Below are positions 31,203 to 41,419 of a stretch of DNA of 64,000 bases, one piece after another (position 1 is the first letter of the stretch; every line of letters starts with the position of its first letter). The stretch is from Halobacillus alkaliphilus (lineage in GTDB: Bacteria; Bacillota; Bacilli; Bacillales; Halobacillaceae), in assembly GCF_900113125.1 (NCBI RefSeq), contig NZ_FOOG01000007.1:62001-126000 (forward strand), given 5' to 3'. The position numbers and the translations under genes were made by a program. The notes under the pieces were generated by a model that was not told where the DNA came from, ran no database searches, and saw only the letters and a list, made by a program, of their open reading frames with translations.

Positions 31203-33053
31203 TTAATATTCAAGATCCATTTTCAGTTCATCTACATACTCACTCGATCCCGTCACAATGAGACGGTCACCCAGTTTAAGCTCCGTGTCCCCGTGCGGCA
31301 CAATGGAGTCTTTGCCACGGAAAATACGGACCATGATTACGTCTCCGGTAAACGGGAATTCACGGAGATAAACTCCGTTATAGGAAGAGTTGTTCATGTT
31401 GATCTGGTAGAGAGCACTTTCCTGTTTTGTAATGATATCGACGACGTTCGGTGCTTCGATCATCGCTTTCAGGAGAGCTTTGGATGATAGGAATACAGAG
31501 AATACGCTGACCTTAAGCTCTTTCAGCTCGGAAGTCAGTTCTGGAGATTCCACACGGGCAATGACCCGCTCCACTCCTTCTTCCTTCGCAAAGCGTGCGA
31601 TTTCAGCGTTCTTCTCTTCATCGCCCGTTGAAGCGACCAGCAGATCAACTTCAAATACTCCGAATTCTTTCATAGCTTCCACATTATAGCCGTCAAGTTC
31701 TTTAATATCAAAACAGGAACGGCTGATTTTGTCATCAATTTTATCTACTTTTGTATGATACAAGTGGGTCTCATATGAGTTGATATCAAGCTCGCGGACG
31801 ACCGGCAGCGTCATCCTGTTGGAGCCGATAAAGGAGACCACCGTCTTAGGCTGTTCATCCTCAAATTTGCCATAAATCTTCTTAAAGACAATCGGAGCGA
31901 CCAGACAGGTGAGCACCGCTACTAAAATCAGCGCGCCTTCCATCTGAGCATCAATCATGCCTTCTCTCTCCCCAATCGTTGCAGCCGCAATTACAAGGGA
32001 GAGCGTGGAGGTAAGAATAAACCCTGTACTGAGCACCGTGCGCGTATCATACCATTTTTTCAAAATCAGCGCAGGTACGATTTTCGATACAAGCAGCGCG
32101 ATGAATAGTAATGGAATGAGTATGACAACACGGTTATCGGTAAACAAATTCCAAATATCAATATCTACACCGACCATTACAAAGAAGATCGGAATCAGAA
32201 AACCATAGCCAAAGCTGTCCAATTTCTTCACCATCTCCTGGTTCGGAGACAAGAGAGAAACGAGGGTACCCGCCAGGAACGCACCTAGAATGTTCTCGGC
32301 TCCTACGGTTTCGGATAAGGCTACGAGCAGGATAATCAGTGTAAAGACTGCACGTGTATCGATTTGAATCGTACCTTTGGCCATTGTTTCCACAAAGGAC
32401 TGGTGGCGGAATTGCTTACCGACAAAATATAGGAGAACACCCACAATAAATAAGATCAGCAGCAGCCACGTATTGCCTTCGCTTTCGCCGTAGAGCGATA
32501 CAAAGACGGCTAATAGAATCATCGTCGCAAGGTCAGCGATAACGGCAACCAGAAGAATGGTTTGGCCTATCGTTGACTTCATCATCTGCGCATCCTTAAG
32601 CGTCGGTACAACAACTCCAAGCGATACGGTTGATATGATCAGCGTCATTAAGAAAGCATTGTCTATAAAGCCAGCCAGCACAAATAGATAGGATAAGCCC
32701 AGGGAGATGGCGAATATTCCGGCAAATACAATTAAAGCGACAATAACCGGATTGGGAGCTCCTGTCCCTTTATTTTCGGGCTTAGCCCTTTTCTTTCTTC
32801 TGGCAAAAATGGAGAAGTCAATTTCGAGACCGCTAAGAAACATAAGAAAGATGAAGCCGAGCGTTGATAAAATCTCAAGCCAGCTTCCTTGTTCCACGAT
32901 ATCGAAACCACTTTTTCCTATAATTAGTCCGACGATAATCTCAGCGACTACGACGGGAATCATGTTCAGTTTAAATCGATGCAATAAGATGGGAGTGATA
33001 AATGCAGCTAGTATGACAATAACTAAGGAAGTTACTGAAGCTCCATGTTCCAT
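31203..33053 (-). CDS. yjbQ: CPA2 cation/proton antiporter YjbQ with RCK domains
   Basis: 616 residues. About 12 membrane segments form the CPA2 antiporter domain (residues 1-390, with GKSGFDIVEQG, FLMFLSGLEIDF and NILGAFLAGTLVSLL). A cytoplasmic RCK/TrkA-N domain follows (about 400-520), then TrkA-C (GVYLREFPFTGDVIMVRIFRG, to the end). Such KefB/YjbQ proteins exchange K+ or Na+ for protons under nucleotide control. It lies 16 bases downstream of mgtE, so the two ion transporters form an operon. Salt and pH homeostasis fits a halophile. Confidence 0.9.
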   Translation of the reverse strand: MEHGASVTSLVIVILAAFITPILLHRFKLNMIPVVVAEIIVGLIIGKSGFDIVEQGSWLEILSTLGFIFLMFLSGLEIDFSIFARRKKRAKPENKGTGAPNPVIVALIVFAGIFAISLGLSYLFVLAGFIDNAFLMTLIISTVSLGVVVPTLKDAQMMKSTIGQTILLVAVIADLATMILLAVFVSLYGESEGNTWLLLILFIVGVLLYFVGKQFRHQSFVETMAKGTIQIDTRAVFTLIILLVALSETVGAENILGAFLAGTLVSLLSPNQEMVKKLDSFGYGFLIPIFFVMVGVDIDIWNLFTDNRVVILIPLLFIALLVSKIVPALILKKWYDTRTVLSTGFILTSTLSLVIAAATIGEREGMIDAQMEGALILVAVLTCLVAPIVFKKIYGKFEDEQPKTVVSFIGSNRMTLPVVRELDINSYETHLYHTKVDKIDDKISRSCFDIKELDGYNVEAMKEFGVFEVDLLVASTGDEEKNAEIARFAKEEGVERVIARVESPELTSELKELKVSVFSVFLSSKALLKAMIEAPNVVDIITKQESALYQINMNNSSYNGVYLREFPFTGDVIMVRIFRGKDSIVPHGDTELKLGDRLIVTGSSEYVDELKMDLEY

Positions 33054-33069
33054 ACTCGCCCTCCTTCCA

Positions 33070-34434
33070 CTAGATGAGTAAATTCATAAATGCTGTCGCC
33101 ATACCGAAATAAATCAGTATGGAAATGATGTCATTGATGGTCGTGATGAATGGTCCTGATGCAACAGCAGGATCGATATTAAATCGATGCATGATGAGAG
33201 GTACGAGAGAACCAGCCAAGGTGGCTACAATCAACGTCGATAAAATGGAAAGTCCGACGAGTAAGCCTAAAAAGAAGTTTCCCTGCCAGAAATAAACGAC
33301 GATAGTAATGAGAACCCCGCAGGAAATTCCTGTGATCAATCCAGTTCCGGCTTCTCGCAGCATCATCTTCGTCTTACCCTGTTTATCAATTTCACCGGTT
33401 GCAATCCCACGTACGGCTACGGCAAGAGCCTGGGTGCCTGTATTCCCGGCCATTCCGGCAATGAGCGGAATGAAGATCGCGAGAATCGCCACCTTATCAA
33501 GAGTTTCTTCAAAGCGGCCGATGAGGCTTGCCGTTATACTGCCCAAAAATAGTAGAATAACAAGCCAGGGCAGCCTTTTTTTAGCTGAATCAAAAGCATT
33601 TTCATCCGGACTGTCGACGTCGGAAATACCTGCAAGCTTGGAATAGTCATCACTTGCCTCTTCTTCCATAACGTCCATAATATCATCGACCGTAATAATG
33701 CCGAGCAGGTGGTTTTGGAAATCAACAACGGGAAGGGCAAGAAAATCATAATCTCTTACCATCCTGGCGACTTCTTCCTGGTCTTCGGCTACAGAAACGG
33801 ACACCACTCGTTCATTCATCACGTCCGAGATGAGCCAGTCGTCTTCCGAGATAATTAAATCACGAAGCGAAATAACCCCAACTAGACGCTTGTCTTCGTC
33901 AATGACATAGGTGTAATAAATTGTTTCGGCATCAGGCGCTTCTTTTCTTAAATGAAGCATCGCTTCCCTGATCGACATGCCGGCTTCCACGATGACGAAC
34001 TCCGTGGTCATAATAGAGCCCGCGGTTTTCTCTTCGTAGTGCAGCAAGTCCTTTATTTCCTGTGCCGCTTCCTTATCCATAATGGTCAGGAAGCTTGCCA
34101 CTTTGTCTTTATCCAGTTCATTAAAAATATCTACCGCATCATCCGTAGACATCTCTGCGAATACCTGGGCCGCAAATCTGGGATCCATTTCAGAGAAAAA
34201 CGGCTCGATTTCCTCATAATCAATGTGCTCCATGAAATCGGCTACTTCTTCGGGAGATAGATACGTATAGATCTGCATACGAACATCAACATCTAATCCC
34301 TCGAAAATCATAGCCTGATCATAAGGGTGGAGTTCTAGAAACTCGGCGCGGAATTGGTCAATGTAATCGTTAAAAAGCGCATCCTTTATAGTATCCCAAA
34401 CTTCTTGGCGCTCCTGGTCATCTAAGTGTTCCAT
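33070..34434 (-). CDS. mgtE: Magnesium transporter MgtE
   Basis: 454 residues: an N-terminal helical superdomain (residues 1-130), two CBS domains (about 135-260; MTTEFVIVEAGMSIREA ... GIITVDDIMDVM) and five membrane segments at the end (PLIAGMAGNTGTQALAVAVRGIATG). The cytoplasmic part closes the pore when Mg2+ is plentiful. The ATG follows AAGGAGGGG. No M-box riboswitch is seen upstream; the promoter is a plain sigma-A type. Confidence 0.93.
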   Translation of the reverse strand: MEHLDDQERQEVWDTIKDALFNDYIDQFRAEFLELHPYDQAMIFEGLDVDVRMQIYTYLSPEEVADFMEHIDYEEIEPFFSEMDPRFAAQVFAEMSTDDAVDIFNELDKDKVASFLTIMDKEAAQEIKDLLHYEEKTAGSIMTTEFVIVEAGMSIREAMLHLRKEAPDAETIYYTYVIDEDKRLVGVISLRDLIISEDDWLISDVMNERVVSVSVAEDQEEVARMVRDYDFLALPVVDFQNHLLGIITVDDIMDVMEEEASDDYSKLAGISDVDSPDENAFDSAKKRLPWLVILLFLGSITASLIGRFEETLDKVAILAIFIPLIAGMAGNTGTQALAVAVRGIATGEIDKQGKTKMMLREAGTGLITGISCGVLITIVVYFWQGNFFLGLLVGLSILSTLIVATLAGSLVPLIMHRFNIDPAVASGPFITTINDIISILIYFGMATAFMNLLI

Positions 34435-34474
34435 AGCTCCCCTCCTTGACGTTCTGTTCGTTTTTGACCGTTTA

Positions 34475-34503
34475 ATCTTAATTGCCTACTGGACGTTTGT
34501 CAA
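34475..34503 (-). promoter_or_regulatory. Promoter of mgtE-yjbQ
   Basis: Minus-strand TTGACA (34498-34503) and TAAGAT (34475-34480) with a 17-base spacer. Confidence 0.7.
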
Positions 34504-34619
34504 CGAAAGTATTTTCTTTTCATTAAATCATAAAGTTGACTTAAAATTATTGGAAGAATCATGTACACTTACAATTATAACCGTAGTTTAACAGATTGCT
34601 TGATAGAAAGGGAACATTC

Positions 34620-35792
34620 ATGAATGATAATCAGCAAACTTCACCGATTGATTTTACCATTATATTCATTGTCCTGGCCTTTGGAATCATCAGCTGCTAT
34701 ACCCTTTACACCGTAGATCCTTACTTAGGCGCTGGAGATCAAGGTTCTTATATGAAACAAATCGTCTGGTACATACTTGGAAGCATAGTCGCAGGCATGG
34801 CTATGGTTTTGGATTATGACCGTCTTCATCAAATCGTTTGGGGGCTGTACGGATTTGGTCTCGCGGCCTTGCTTATGCTTTTCTTTAAATTCCCGCCGGG
34901 GCTCGTTCACTATTCAGGCGGAGCCTGGAGCTGGTTTAAGTTACCAGGGATCGGCACCATTCAGCCCTCCGAATTTATGAAGGTTTTCCTTGTCATTACA
35001 CTTGCTCATGTGATTGTTAAACATAATGAAAAAACCCGGATGAAAACCGTTAAGACAGATCTTAAGCTGCTCGGAAAGCTGATGCTTCTTTCCATAGTTC
35101 CCATGGGACTTATTGCGGTGCAGCCGGATTTAGGTACCTTCCTTGTGTTAGTATCCATCACAGCATTTATGATTTTAGTATCCGGTATTCAATGGAAAAT
35201 TCTGCTCTCGATCGTCTCATCCGTACTAGTCGTTATTGCAGCTGTTGCGACTACGTTCCTATTTAATATTACAAAAGTTACCACCTTCTTTGAAGAATCC
35301 GTATTTGCCCACGTGGACTCCCGTTTCTACGGCTGGCTTCAGCCTGAAAAGTACGAGCTCGGCGCCGGCCTGCAGCTGATCAAAGCCATCACCGCGATCG
35401 GCTCTGGCCAGCTGACCGGTAAAGGTTCGGGAAACTTTGAAGTGATGGTGCCCGAACGACATACCGATATGATCTTCACCGCGGTTTCTGAACAGTTTGG
35501 GTTCGTAGGCTCAAGTATTGTCGTCACGCTGTTTTTCCTTCTGGTCTATCGGATGATCCAAATCGCTCTCGAAAGTAACGATGCGTTTGGAAGCTATTTA
35601 ATCGTTGGTGTCGTAGGAATGATTGCGTTTCAAGTCTTTCAGAATATCGGCATGTCCATTCAGCTGCTTCCGATTACAGGACTTCCGCTGCCCTTCCTCA
35701 GTTACGGAGGAAGCTCGACACTCGCTTATATGCTCGCAATCGGACTTGTGCTCAATGTAAAATCCCGTACAAAATCTTATATGTTTGAATAA
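34620..35792 (+). CDS. FtsW/RodA/SpoVE family (SEDS) peptidoglycan polymerase
   Basis: A 390-residue protein with about ten membrane segments and the SEDS signatures QPSEFMKVFLVI, VAVQPDLGT-type (IAVQPDLGTFLV), PERHTDMIFTAVSEQFGF and LPFLSYGGSSTL. These glycosyltransferases polymerise lipid II together with a class B PBP. RodA (elongation) is the closest fit by length and the lack of an FtsW-type tail, but SpoVE/FtsW cannot be excluded. AGAAAGGG precedes ATG 34620. It is divergent from mgtE. Confidence 0.85.
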   Translation: MNDNQQTSPIDFTIIFIVLAFGIISCYTLYTVDPYLGAGDQGSYMKQIVWYILGSIVAGMAMVLDYDRLHQIVWGLYGFGLAALLMLFFKFPPGLVHYSGGAWSWFKLPGIGTIQPSEFMKVFLVITLAHVIVKHNEKTRMKTVKTDLKLLGKLMLLSIVPMGLIAVQPDLGTFLVLVSITAFMILVSGIQWKILLSIVSSVLVVIAAVATTFLFNITKVTTFFEESVFAHVDSRFYGWLQPEKYELGAGLQLIKAITAIGSGQLTGKGSGNFEVMVPERHTDMIFTAVSEQFGFVGSSIVVTLFFLLVYRMIQIALESNDAFGSYLIVGVVGMIAFQVFQNIGMSIQLLPITGLPLPFLSYGGSSTLAYMLAIGLVLNVKSRTKSYMFE

Positions 35793-35794
35793 GG

Positions 35795-35841
35795 TAAACA
35801 AAAGGTGGAGAAGCTTTGTAAAAGACTTCCCGCCTTTTTTA
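35795..35841 (+). terminator. Terminator of the SEDS gene
   Basis: AAAGGTGGAGAAGC with GACTTCCCGCCTTT (imperfect stem) and a T run. Confidence 0.65.
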
Positions 35842-35869
35842 TTGGCTTTGGTAAGCTTCTGTGTTGATT

Positions 35870-35965
35870 TTACAGTTAAGCTCCCGGTGCGTAAGACTTA
35901 ATTTCGAGGTCTCTAGAGAGAACTAGGTCCTGCGGGGAACCCGACCCATTATCGTAATAAGCCTC
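35870..35965 (+). other. Candidate structured RNA upstream of prpE
   Basis: A GC-richer block in an AT-rich gap. TTGGTA and TACAGT, 17 bases apart (about 35848-35876), could start a transcript here. It contains AGAC/GTCT, CTCTAGAGAG, and a nested GGT...CGGG-GAA-CCCG-ACC hairpin. It has no coding frame. A 6S-type RNA or a leader of prpE are possible, but I cannot assign a family. Confidence 0.25.
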
Positions 35966-36052
35966 CTATAAAAATTAACAAAAAGCTTTAACAGGGCTTT
36001 ATAAAAGAACAATCTGGTTATCTCATAAAGATTCATTGGAAGGAGAATGATG

Positions 36053-36787
36053 ATGAAAATTGATGTAATTGGCGATGTGCATGGCTGCCTCGATGAATTA
36101 AAGCAGCTATTTACGAAACTTGGCTACGAATGGGAAAACGGCCTTCCTTATCATCCCGACGGACGCACGCCGGTCTTTGTAGGTGACATTACGGATCGCG
36201 GCCCTGCATCAGTGGAGTGCATTCGTTTCGTCTGCCAGTTAGTATTAGAAGAAAAAACGGCGCTCTATGTGCCCGGCAACCATTGCAATAAACTGTACCG
36301 GTTTTTCCTCGGCAACCCTGTAGAGGAAACCCACGGTTTAGAAACCACGGCAGACGAATACCGGAGCTTATCCACCCGTGAACAAAAAAAGGTGCGTAAG
36401 CAGTTTATGACGCTGGTAGAACAATCCCCTCTCTATCACGTACTGGAAGAAGCGGACGCAGTAATCGCCCATGCCGGCATCCGCAGAGAAGATATCGGAA
36501 AAAATGATAAAAAGGTGAAAACCTTTGTATTGTATGGCGACATTACAGGAGAAAAGCTCCCGGACGGACGTCCTGTTCGAAGAGACTGGGCTCAGCATTA
36601 TGACGGTGACTTGTGGGTCGTTTATGGGCACACGCCTGTACGTGAACCTCGCTTCGTTAATAAAACCGCAAATATTGACACGGGCTGCGTGTTTGGAGGC
36701 GAACTAACGGCGTTCCGCCTGCCGGAAGAAGAACTGGTTCGTGTCCCTTCCTCGATGCCGCTCGTTGAAGAGAAATTCAGATACTAA
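36053..36787 (+). CDS. prpE: Bis(5'-nucleosyl)-tetraphosphatase PrpE
   Basis: A 244-residue metallophosphoesterase with GDVHGC (residues 7-12), [16 protein letters not shown] and VYGHTP, as in B. subtilis PrpE, which cleaves Ap4A-type dinucleotides and can act as a protein phosphatase. Three ATGs in a row follow AAGGAG; the third (36053) has normal spacing and gives the family length. It is convergent with yjbO, with a terminator between. Confidence 0.92.
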   Translation: MKIDVIGDVHGCLDELKQLFTKLGYEWENGLPYHPDGRTPVFVGDITDRGPASVECIRFVCQLVLEEKTALYVPGNHCNKLYRFFLGNPVEETHGLETTADEYRSLSTREQKKVRKQFMTLVEQSPLYHVLEEADAVIAHAGIRREDIGKNDKKVKTFVLYGDITGEKLPDGRPVRRDWAQHYDGDLWVVYGHTPVREPRFVNKTANIDTGCVFGGELTAFRLPEEELVRVPSSMPLVEEKFRY

Positions 36788-36819
36788 AAATCAGACTCCA
36801 TGCGGGGTCTGATTTTTTT
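36786..36819. terminator. Terminator of prpE
   Basis: AAATCAGACtcc/GGtCTGATTT stem and T run after the prpE stop; it can also act on the convergent yjbO. Confidence 0.8.
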
Positions 36820-37711
36820 AGTATTTACATGTCATCATATAACGTTTCCACTCTTCAGGGATCCCGGAGGTAAAAGACATAGGCTCGCCTGTCCATGGGT
36901 GATCAAAAGCAAGTTCATGACAATGAAGAGCCTGACCGCTCCAGGGAAGATCTTCTGTCTCTCCGTATAAAGTATCCCCCACGAGCGGATGACCGATAGA
37001 GGCCATATGGACACGAATCTGATGGGTTCGCCCGGTCTCAAGCTTTAGTCTGACGAGCGTATGCTGTTCGTCGCTTTCCAGAACCGTATATAACGTCTTC
37101 GATGGTTTACCATCTGCACAGGTGGTCCGTTCCACAATGGAGCCTGGTTTCCGGGAAATCGGCGTTTCAATGACTCCTTCACCCTCGAGCCTTCCTTTTA
37201 CCAGTGCCGTGTAAAAGCGATCGACCCTGCTTTTTCCAAACGTTAGCAGCCGGTGACTGTAGGCGTGCTTCGCAGCAAGCATAAGTCCCGACGTCTCACG
37301 GTCCAGCCTTGTCACGATATGAACCGTATTGGAAAGACTGTGCTTATCGTAGTGATGAAGCAGCCGGGTTGCGATGGAAGAGCCTTCATGGTGGGAAGAT
37401 GGAACGACCGGAACTGAGGAAGGCTTATCCAGCACAATCACATCTTCGTCCTCATAGCGAATCGCAAGTGCTCCTTCTTCAGGAGTCATCCTCTCGCCGC
37501 GAACTTCTTCCGGAAAATAAACGGTAACCACAGCCTTCGAATCCACTTTTTGTTTAAGAGAAGCGGGCTCGTGATTGACGTAAATCGATTCTGCCGTTTT
37601 CACTCGCTTAATCAGCTGGCGGGAGAAATCCGCCCGTTTTTGCAGAAAATCTCTAACAGTCTGACCTGACGCCTCAGGCGGAACGCGCCAACTTTTGGTA
37701 ACCGTATTCAC
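36818..37711 (-). CDS. yjbO: RluA/RluD family pseudouridine synthase YjbO
   Basis: 297 residues. An N-terminal S4-like segment ([20 protein letters not shown]) precedes the pseudouridine synthase domain with the catalytic HRLD-type motif ([13 protein letters not shown], Asp near 140) and [19 protein letters not shown]. It isomerises uridines in rRNA or tRNA; the exact target is not known. The GTG start overlaps the nadK stop (GTGA), which shows coupling. Confidence 0.9.
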   Translation of the reverse strand: MNTVTKSWRVPPEASGQTVRDFLQKRADFSRQLIKRVKTAESIYVNHEPASLKQKVDSKAVVTVYFPEEVRGERMTPEEGALAIRYEDEDVIVLDKPSSVPVVPSSHHEGSSIATRLLHHYDKHSLSNTVHIVTRLDRETSGLMLAAKHAYSHRLLTFGKSRVDRFYTALVKGRLEGEGVIETPISRKPGSIVERTTCADGKPSKTLYTVLESDEQHTLVRLKLETGRTHQIRVHMASIGHPLVGDTLYGETEDLPWSGQALHCHELAFDHPWTGEPMSFTSGIPEEWKRYMMTCKY

Positions 37712-38523
37712 TCTTTAGAATGAGAGTACTCATCAGATACGAAGGAATCATGCACACGTCTCCAGAAAGGAAACGGACGGAAGCGGGCAAAACGGACTTT
37801 TTCAGTCGCCACACGGCACTGGATTGACTTCACATCTTTGTATGTGCGTGTAATATGATCCATCGTAATCAGAAAGCTTCGGTCGTTCAACGGCTTTAAT
37901 AAGCAGGTATGATGGCTCGGTAGAATTAGCGGAGAACCGATAGTACGGAACACCCGGTTATTAATGGAAGCCATCTCCGCAATCTGAATCGCTTCAAGTG
38001 AAGGATGGAGAATCGCGCCGCCGAGCGCTTTGTTATAAGCGGTACTGCCGGATGGCGTGGAAATGCAAAGTCCATCCCCTCGGAAGGTTTCAAAATGATC
38101 GCCTTTAATTTCGATATCAAAAACGACCGACCCTTCTGAAGTCTTAATGGTACATTCATTTAATGCCAGGTACCTATCTTCCTCTTCCCCGTCTTTCGGG
38201 CGGATGGTGACTTCAAGAAGCGGGTATTCAACTACCTGGAAAGGCGTTCGCGCAATTTCAATAATCAGCTTTTCCAGCTCTTCAGGCATCCAGTCGGCAT
38301 AGAAGCCTAAGTGTCCGGTATGAATTCCGATAAACGCCGTTTGATCAAGGCGGTGAACATAGGTGTGAAAAGCTTCTAATAACGTACCGTCGCCTCCCAC
38401 AGAGATAGCAAGATCAGGCTCGTCCTCATCGTATTCCAGCTGGAATTCAGTTAAATAATTTTTGATTTTGGATCGGATTTCATTTGATTTCTGGTCGCCT
38501 TTGGAAAGGATCGAGAATTTCAT
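37708..38523 (-). CDS. nadK: NAD kinase
   Basis: A 271-residue ATP-NAD kinase that makes NADP. Signatures are [13 protein letters not shown] (residues 41-53), [18 protein letters not shown] and the glycine-rich [17 protein letters not shown]. It corresponds to B. subtilis YjbN (NadF). GAGGAG precedes the ATG. It lies downstream of yjbM and overlaps yjbO. Confidence 0.93.
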   Translation of the reverse strand: MKFSILSKGDQKSNEIRSKIKNYLTEFQLEYDEDEPDLAISVGGDGTLLEAFHTYVHRLDQTAFIGIHTGHLGFYADWMPEELEKLIIEIARTPFQVVEYPLLEVTIRPKDGEEEDRYLALNECTIKTSEGSVVFDIEIKGDHFETFRGDGLCISTPSGSTAYNKALGGAILHPSLEAIQIAEMASINNRVFRTIGSPLILPSHHTCLLKPLNDRSFLITMDHITRTYKDVKSIQCRVATEKVRFARFRPFPFWRRVHDSFVSDEYSHSKE

Positions 38524-38538
38524 CTTCTGCCCACTCCT

Positions 38539-39177
38539 CTACTTCTTTTTAGTATGGTTTTTCTGGTCTTCTTTACGCAAAAATACTTTCTGAGCTTCCT
38601 GGATTTCACTTTTAATCTTGGACATTTCTTCATCCAGGCGGAAGGCTGCTTCGCCGGCCCGTTTTAACCGGCTCTTAATTTCTGATGGTATTTTTCCTGC
38701 ATATTTATAATTTAAGGAGTGTTCGTTGGTCGCCCAGAAATTCATAGCCAGCGTACGGATTTGAATTTCTGCTAACACCATCTTTTCTCCATGAATGGTC
38801 TCGACTGGATACTCAATAATTACATGGTAGGACCTGTAACCGCTCTCTTTTTTCCGGGAGATGTAATCCTTCTCTTCGACGATCTTGAAGTCGTGACGGT
38901 TTTTCAGCATGTTCACGACAGCATAAATGTCATCTACAAATTGACAGACTACACGCACACCCGCTATATCCTGAAGTTCTTTTTCTATGTTTTCAGGATT
39001 AATGGCTTTTCTTCTGGCTTTTTCAATGATACTTGATCTTGGTTTTACGCGACCTGTGACAAATTCAATCGGGGACTGCTCCATTTCATATTCAAACTGC
39101 TGGCGCATTCCCTTTAATTTTACTTTTAGTTCATCAACTACTTGTCCATAAGGTGCTATAAATATATCCCAATTCAT
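38539..39177 (-). CDS. yjbM: Small alarmone synthetase YjbM (RelQ/SasB)
   Basis: A 212-residue single-domain (p)ppGpp synthetase. It contains KPRSSIIEKARRK, the RelA/SpoT core DIAGVRVVCQFVDDIYAV (residues 72-89), KESGYRSYHVIIEYP and EIQIRTLAMNFWATNEH. There is no hydrolase or regulatory domain, as in RelQ. AAAGGTGGG precedes ATG 39177; the open frame upstream is not used. It is the first gene of the yjbM-nadK-yjbO operon, linking the stringent response with NADP supply. Confidence 0.92.
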   Translation of the reverse strand: MNWDIFIAPYGQVVDELKVKLKGMRQQFEYEMEQSPIEFVTGRVKPRSSIIEKARRKAINPENIEKELQDIAGVRVVCQFVDDIYAVVNMLKNRHDFKIVEEKDYISRKKESGYRSYHVIIEYPVETIHGEKMVLAEIQIRTLAMNFWATNEHSLNYKYAGKIPSEIKSRLKRAGEAAFRLDEEMSKIKSEIQEAQKVFLRKEDQKNHTKKK

Positions 39178-39290
39178 CTTGCGCCCACCTTTATGTATCC
39201 AATCTGTATAGTAAATATGTGCGTTTTCTCCTGCATTCATTGTATCATAAAGTTAAGTCACATCAGAAATGATAAAGGAGGCATTCTAAA

Positions 39291-39872
39291 TTGTCACAGG
39301 AAATCGAAATTGAATATAAGAACCTGCTCACGAAGGATGAGTACGATCGAGTACACCAATTATACCCATTCGAATCAGTTGAATTCGTGGAGCAAACCAA
39401 CTATTATTTTGAATCAGATGATTTAAAGCTTCGCAGTCTAGGGGCTGCTCTCCGCATCAGGAAGAAAAATAATCAATGGACGCTGACCCTGAAACAGCCT
39501 CATCCTGAAGGTCTGCTTGAGACCCATGACTCCTTGTCTGAACATGAGGCAGATTTATGGATTCAAAACCGCATGGTGGAGAAACCAAATGTCGGGAAAC
39601 AACTGGATGAGCTTGGAGTTTCAGTGGATGACTTGAAGTTCCTTGGTTCCCTGACCACAAGAAGAAAGGAAATCGAGTACAAGGATACCCTTCTCGTCCT
39701 CGATCACAGCCTCTATTATGATCAGGAAGATTTTGAGCTGGAACTCGAAGCTAAATCGAAAGAACAAGGGAAAAACGTTTTTTCCCAAATATTAAATCAA
39801 TGCAATATTCCTGAAAGGGAAACAGATAATAAGATTAAACGCTTTTATAAAGCCCGGCAAGAATCAGAATAG
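39291..39872 (+). CDS. yjbK: CYTH domain protein YjbK
   Basis: A 193-residue triphosphate tunnel enzyme. It has the N-terminal ExExK motif (EIEIEYKNLL, residues 4-13), ALRIRKKNNQWTLTLKQP (basic residues of the tunnel) and late acidic FELELEAKS for metal. Such proteins hydrolyse inorganic triphosphate or related polyphosphates. The start is a TTG behind AAAGGAGG. It heads the operon yjbK-yjbI-yjbH, divergent from yjbM as in B. subtilis. Confidence 0.9.
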   Translation: MSQEIEIEYKNLLTKDEYDRVHQLYPFESVEFVEQTNYYFESDDLKLRSLGAALRIRKKNNQWTLTLKQPHPEGLLETHDSLSEHEADLWIQNRMVEKPNVGKQLDELGVSVDDLKFLGSLTTRRKEIEYKDTLLVLDHSLYYDQEDFELELEAKSKEQGKNVFSQILNQCNIPERETDNKIKRFYKARQESE

Positions 39873-39926
39873 TTGCCGTAGCACACACCCATTGCTAAAA
39901 TGGATTAACAGACAGGAAGGGATTTT

Positions 39927-40328
39927 ATGGTACAGCGACCTGGAACGATTTATGAGGCGCTTGGTGAAGAAAAAATATCAGAGCTTGTCGAAGCATTTTA
40001 CAGCCGAGTAAGCAGCCATCCGGATTTAATTCCGATCTTTCCGGAAGATTTAACAGAAACGGCGCGGAAGCAGAAGCAGTTTTTGACTCAGTTCTTCGGC
40101 GGCCCTCCTCTTTACATCGAAGAGCACGGTCACCCGATGCTGAGAGCCAGACATCTGCCTTTTGAAATTACACCAACTCGAAGAGACGCCTGGCTGTCTT
40201 GTATGTCAGGCGCTTTAAACGAGGTTTCTATTGAAGAGCCTTACCGGTCTGCTATATTTGAACGATTAACGATGACAGCAAACCACATGATGAACACACC
40301 AGAAGAGGAGAAAGGAGAATCGAAGTGA
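39927..40328 (+). CDS. yjbI: Group II truncated haemoglobin YjbI
   Basis: A 133-residue 2/2 globin. [27 protein letters not shown], the distal pocket and the group [20 protein letters not shown] (with Trp at G8) are clear; the proximal His is in MLRARHLPF. It protects against NO and peroxide, and Bacillus homologues work with the Spx adaptor YjbH next door. Its stop overlaps the yjbH GTG start. Confidence 0.92.
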   Translation: MVQRPGTIYEALGEEKISELVEAFYSRVSSHPDLIPIFPEDLTETARKQKQFLTQFFGGPPLYIEEHGHPMLRARHLPFEITPTRRDAWLSCMSGALNEVSIEEPYRSAIFERLTMTANHMMNTPEEEKGESK

Positions 40329-41212
40329 GTTGGAAAAGCTTGAGCAGCAATAACGACACCCAAGGAACAGCCAGCGGTTTTTTCAATTTATTAAAGCGGC
40401 CCATAGAAATCTATGTGTTTATCGATCCGCTCTGTCCTGAATGCTGGTCACTTGAACCATTCTTAAAAAAACTCACTATCGAGTACGGCCGCTTCTTTAC
40501 CATCCGTCCAATTATAAGCGGGAAGTTGACTTCCTTTCAGCAGAACAAAGTAAAGAAACCTGAAAATCTGAAAAAAGCGTGGGACAGCACTACTTCCCGC
40601 ACCGGCATGTGCTGTGATGGTGATGTTTGGATTGAGAATCCGGTTTCCTCCCCCTTTGCGGCTTCTCTTGCTGTAAAAGCAGCCGAGCTGCAAGGTAAAA
40701 AAGCGGGCATGCGGTTTCTCAGAAAAATTCAGGAGTATGTTTTCCTGGAAAAACAAAATATCTCCGATGAAGATGTATTAATTGAATGCGCTAGTAAGAG
40801 CCGTCTGGATGTAGAGGAATTTAAGAAGGATCTTCATTCCGATGCCGCCCGCAACGCCTTGAACTGCGACTTAAAACTAACGCACGAAATGGAAGTAGAA
40901 TCAACGCCGACCATTGTCATTTTTAACGAATCCGAAGAAGATGCAGGTCTTAAAATTACCGGTATGTATTCCTATGATGTGTACGTGAAAGTCCTTAAGG
41001 AAATGCTTCAAAAGGATCCAACTCCTGCCATTAAGCCAGCTCTCGAAGACTTTTTGCACTACTACCGATTTGTAGCGAATAAAGAAGTTGCGGTCGTCTA
41101 CGACTGGACAGAACAGCAGGCTAAAAAAGAAATGAAAAAATTAGTGCTGAAACAGAAAGCGCGTGAAATACCCGTGAAGCACGGCGCCTTCTGGGAATAT
41201 CTCGGCACGTAA
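40325..41212 (+). CDS. spxH: ClpXP adaptor for Spx, YjbH (SpxH)
   Basis: A 295-residue DsbA-like protein with CPECW (CxxC near residue 38), the [11 protein letters not shown] segment and a C-terminal winged region ([22 protein letters not shown]). It binds Spx, encoded at 47.9 kb, and delivers it to ClpXP; oxidation or aggregation relieves this. The start is a GTG at 40325 within the yjbI stop region, behind AAAGGAGAA. Confidence 0.92.
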   Translation: MSWKSLSSNNDTQGTASGFFNLLKRPIEIYVFIDPLCPECWSLEPFLKKLTIEYGRFFTIRPIISGKLTSFQQNKVKKPENLKKAWDSTTSRTGMCCDGDVWIENPVSSPFAASLAVKAAELQGKKAGMRFLRKIQEYVFLEKQNISDEDVLIECASKSRLDVEEFKKDLHSDAARNALNCDLKLTHEMEVESTPTIVIFNESEEDAGLKITGMYSYDVYVKVLKEMLQKDPTPAIKPALEDFLHYYRFVANKEVAVVYDWTEQQAKKEMKKLVLKQKAREIPVKHGAFWEYLGT

Positions 41213-41223
41213 TAAGCATTTTT

Positions 41224-41278
41224 AAACGGTACCGAAATGGTTAGATCAGTGTCTAACGATTTCGGTATCGTTTTTTTT
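41224..41278 (+). terminator. Terminator of yjbKIH
   Basis: ACGGTACCGAAAT ... ATTTCGGTATCGT with inner TTAGA/TCTAA and an eight-T run. Confidence 0.9.
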
Positions 41279-41419
41279 GCGTAATTGGACTGGAGCGTGT
41301 ACAGCCTCTGTTTCGCCGTCAGGTCCCCCTATTTCGTCGTCATCACACGCAATTCTCCCGGGGTGTAATTCTCTTGAAACTTTTCCAGCGAATGAACGTA
41401 ATACAATAATATGAAATAG

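Noticed and set aside
34435-34600. M-box magnesium riboswitch before mgtE
   Set aside because: The conserved loop sequences are absent and the leader is too short; only a plain promoter is seen.
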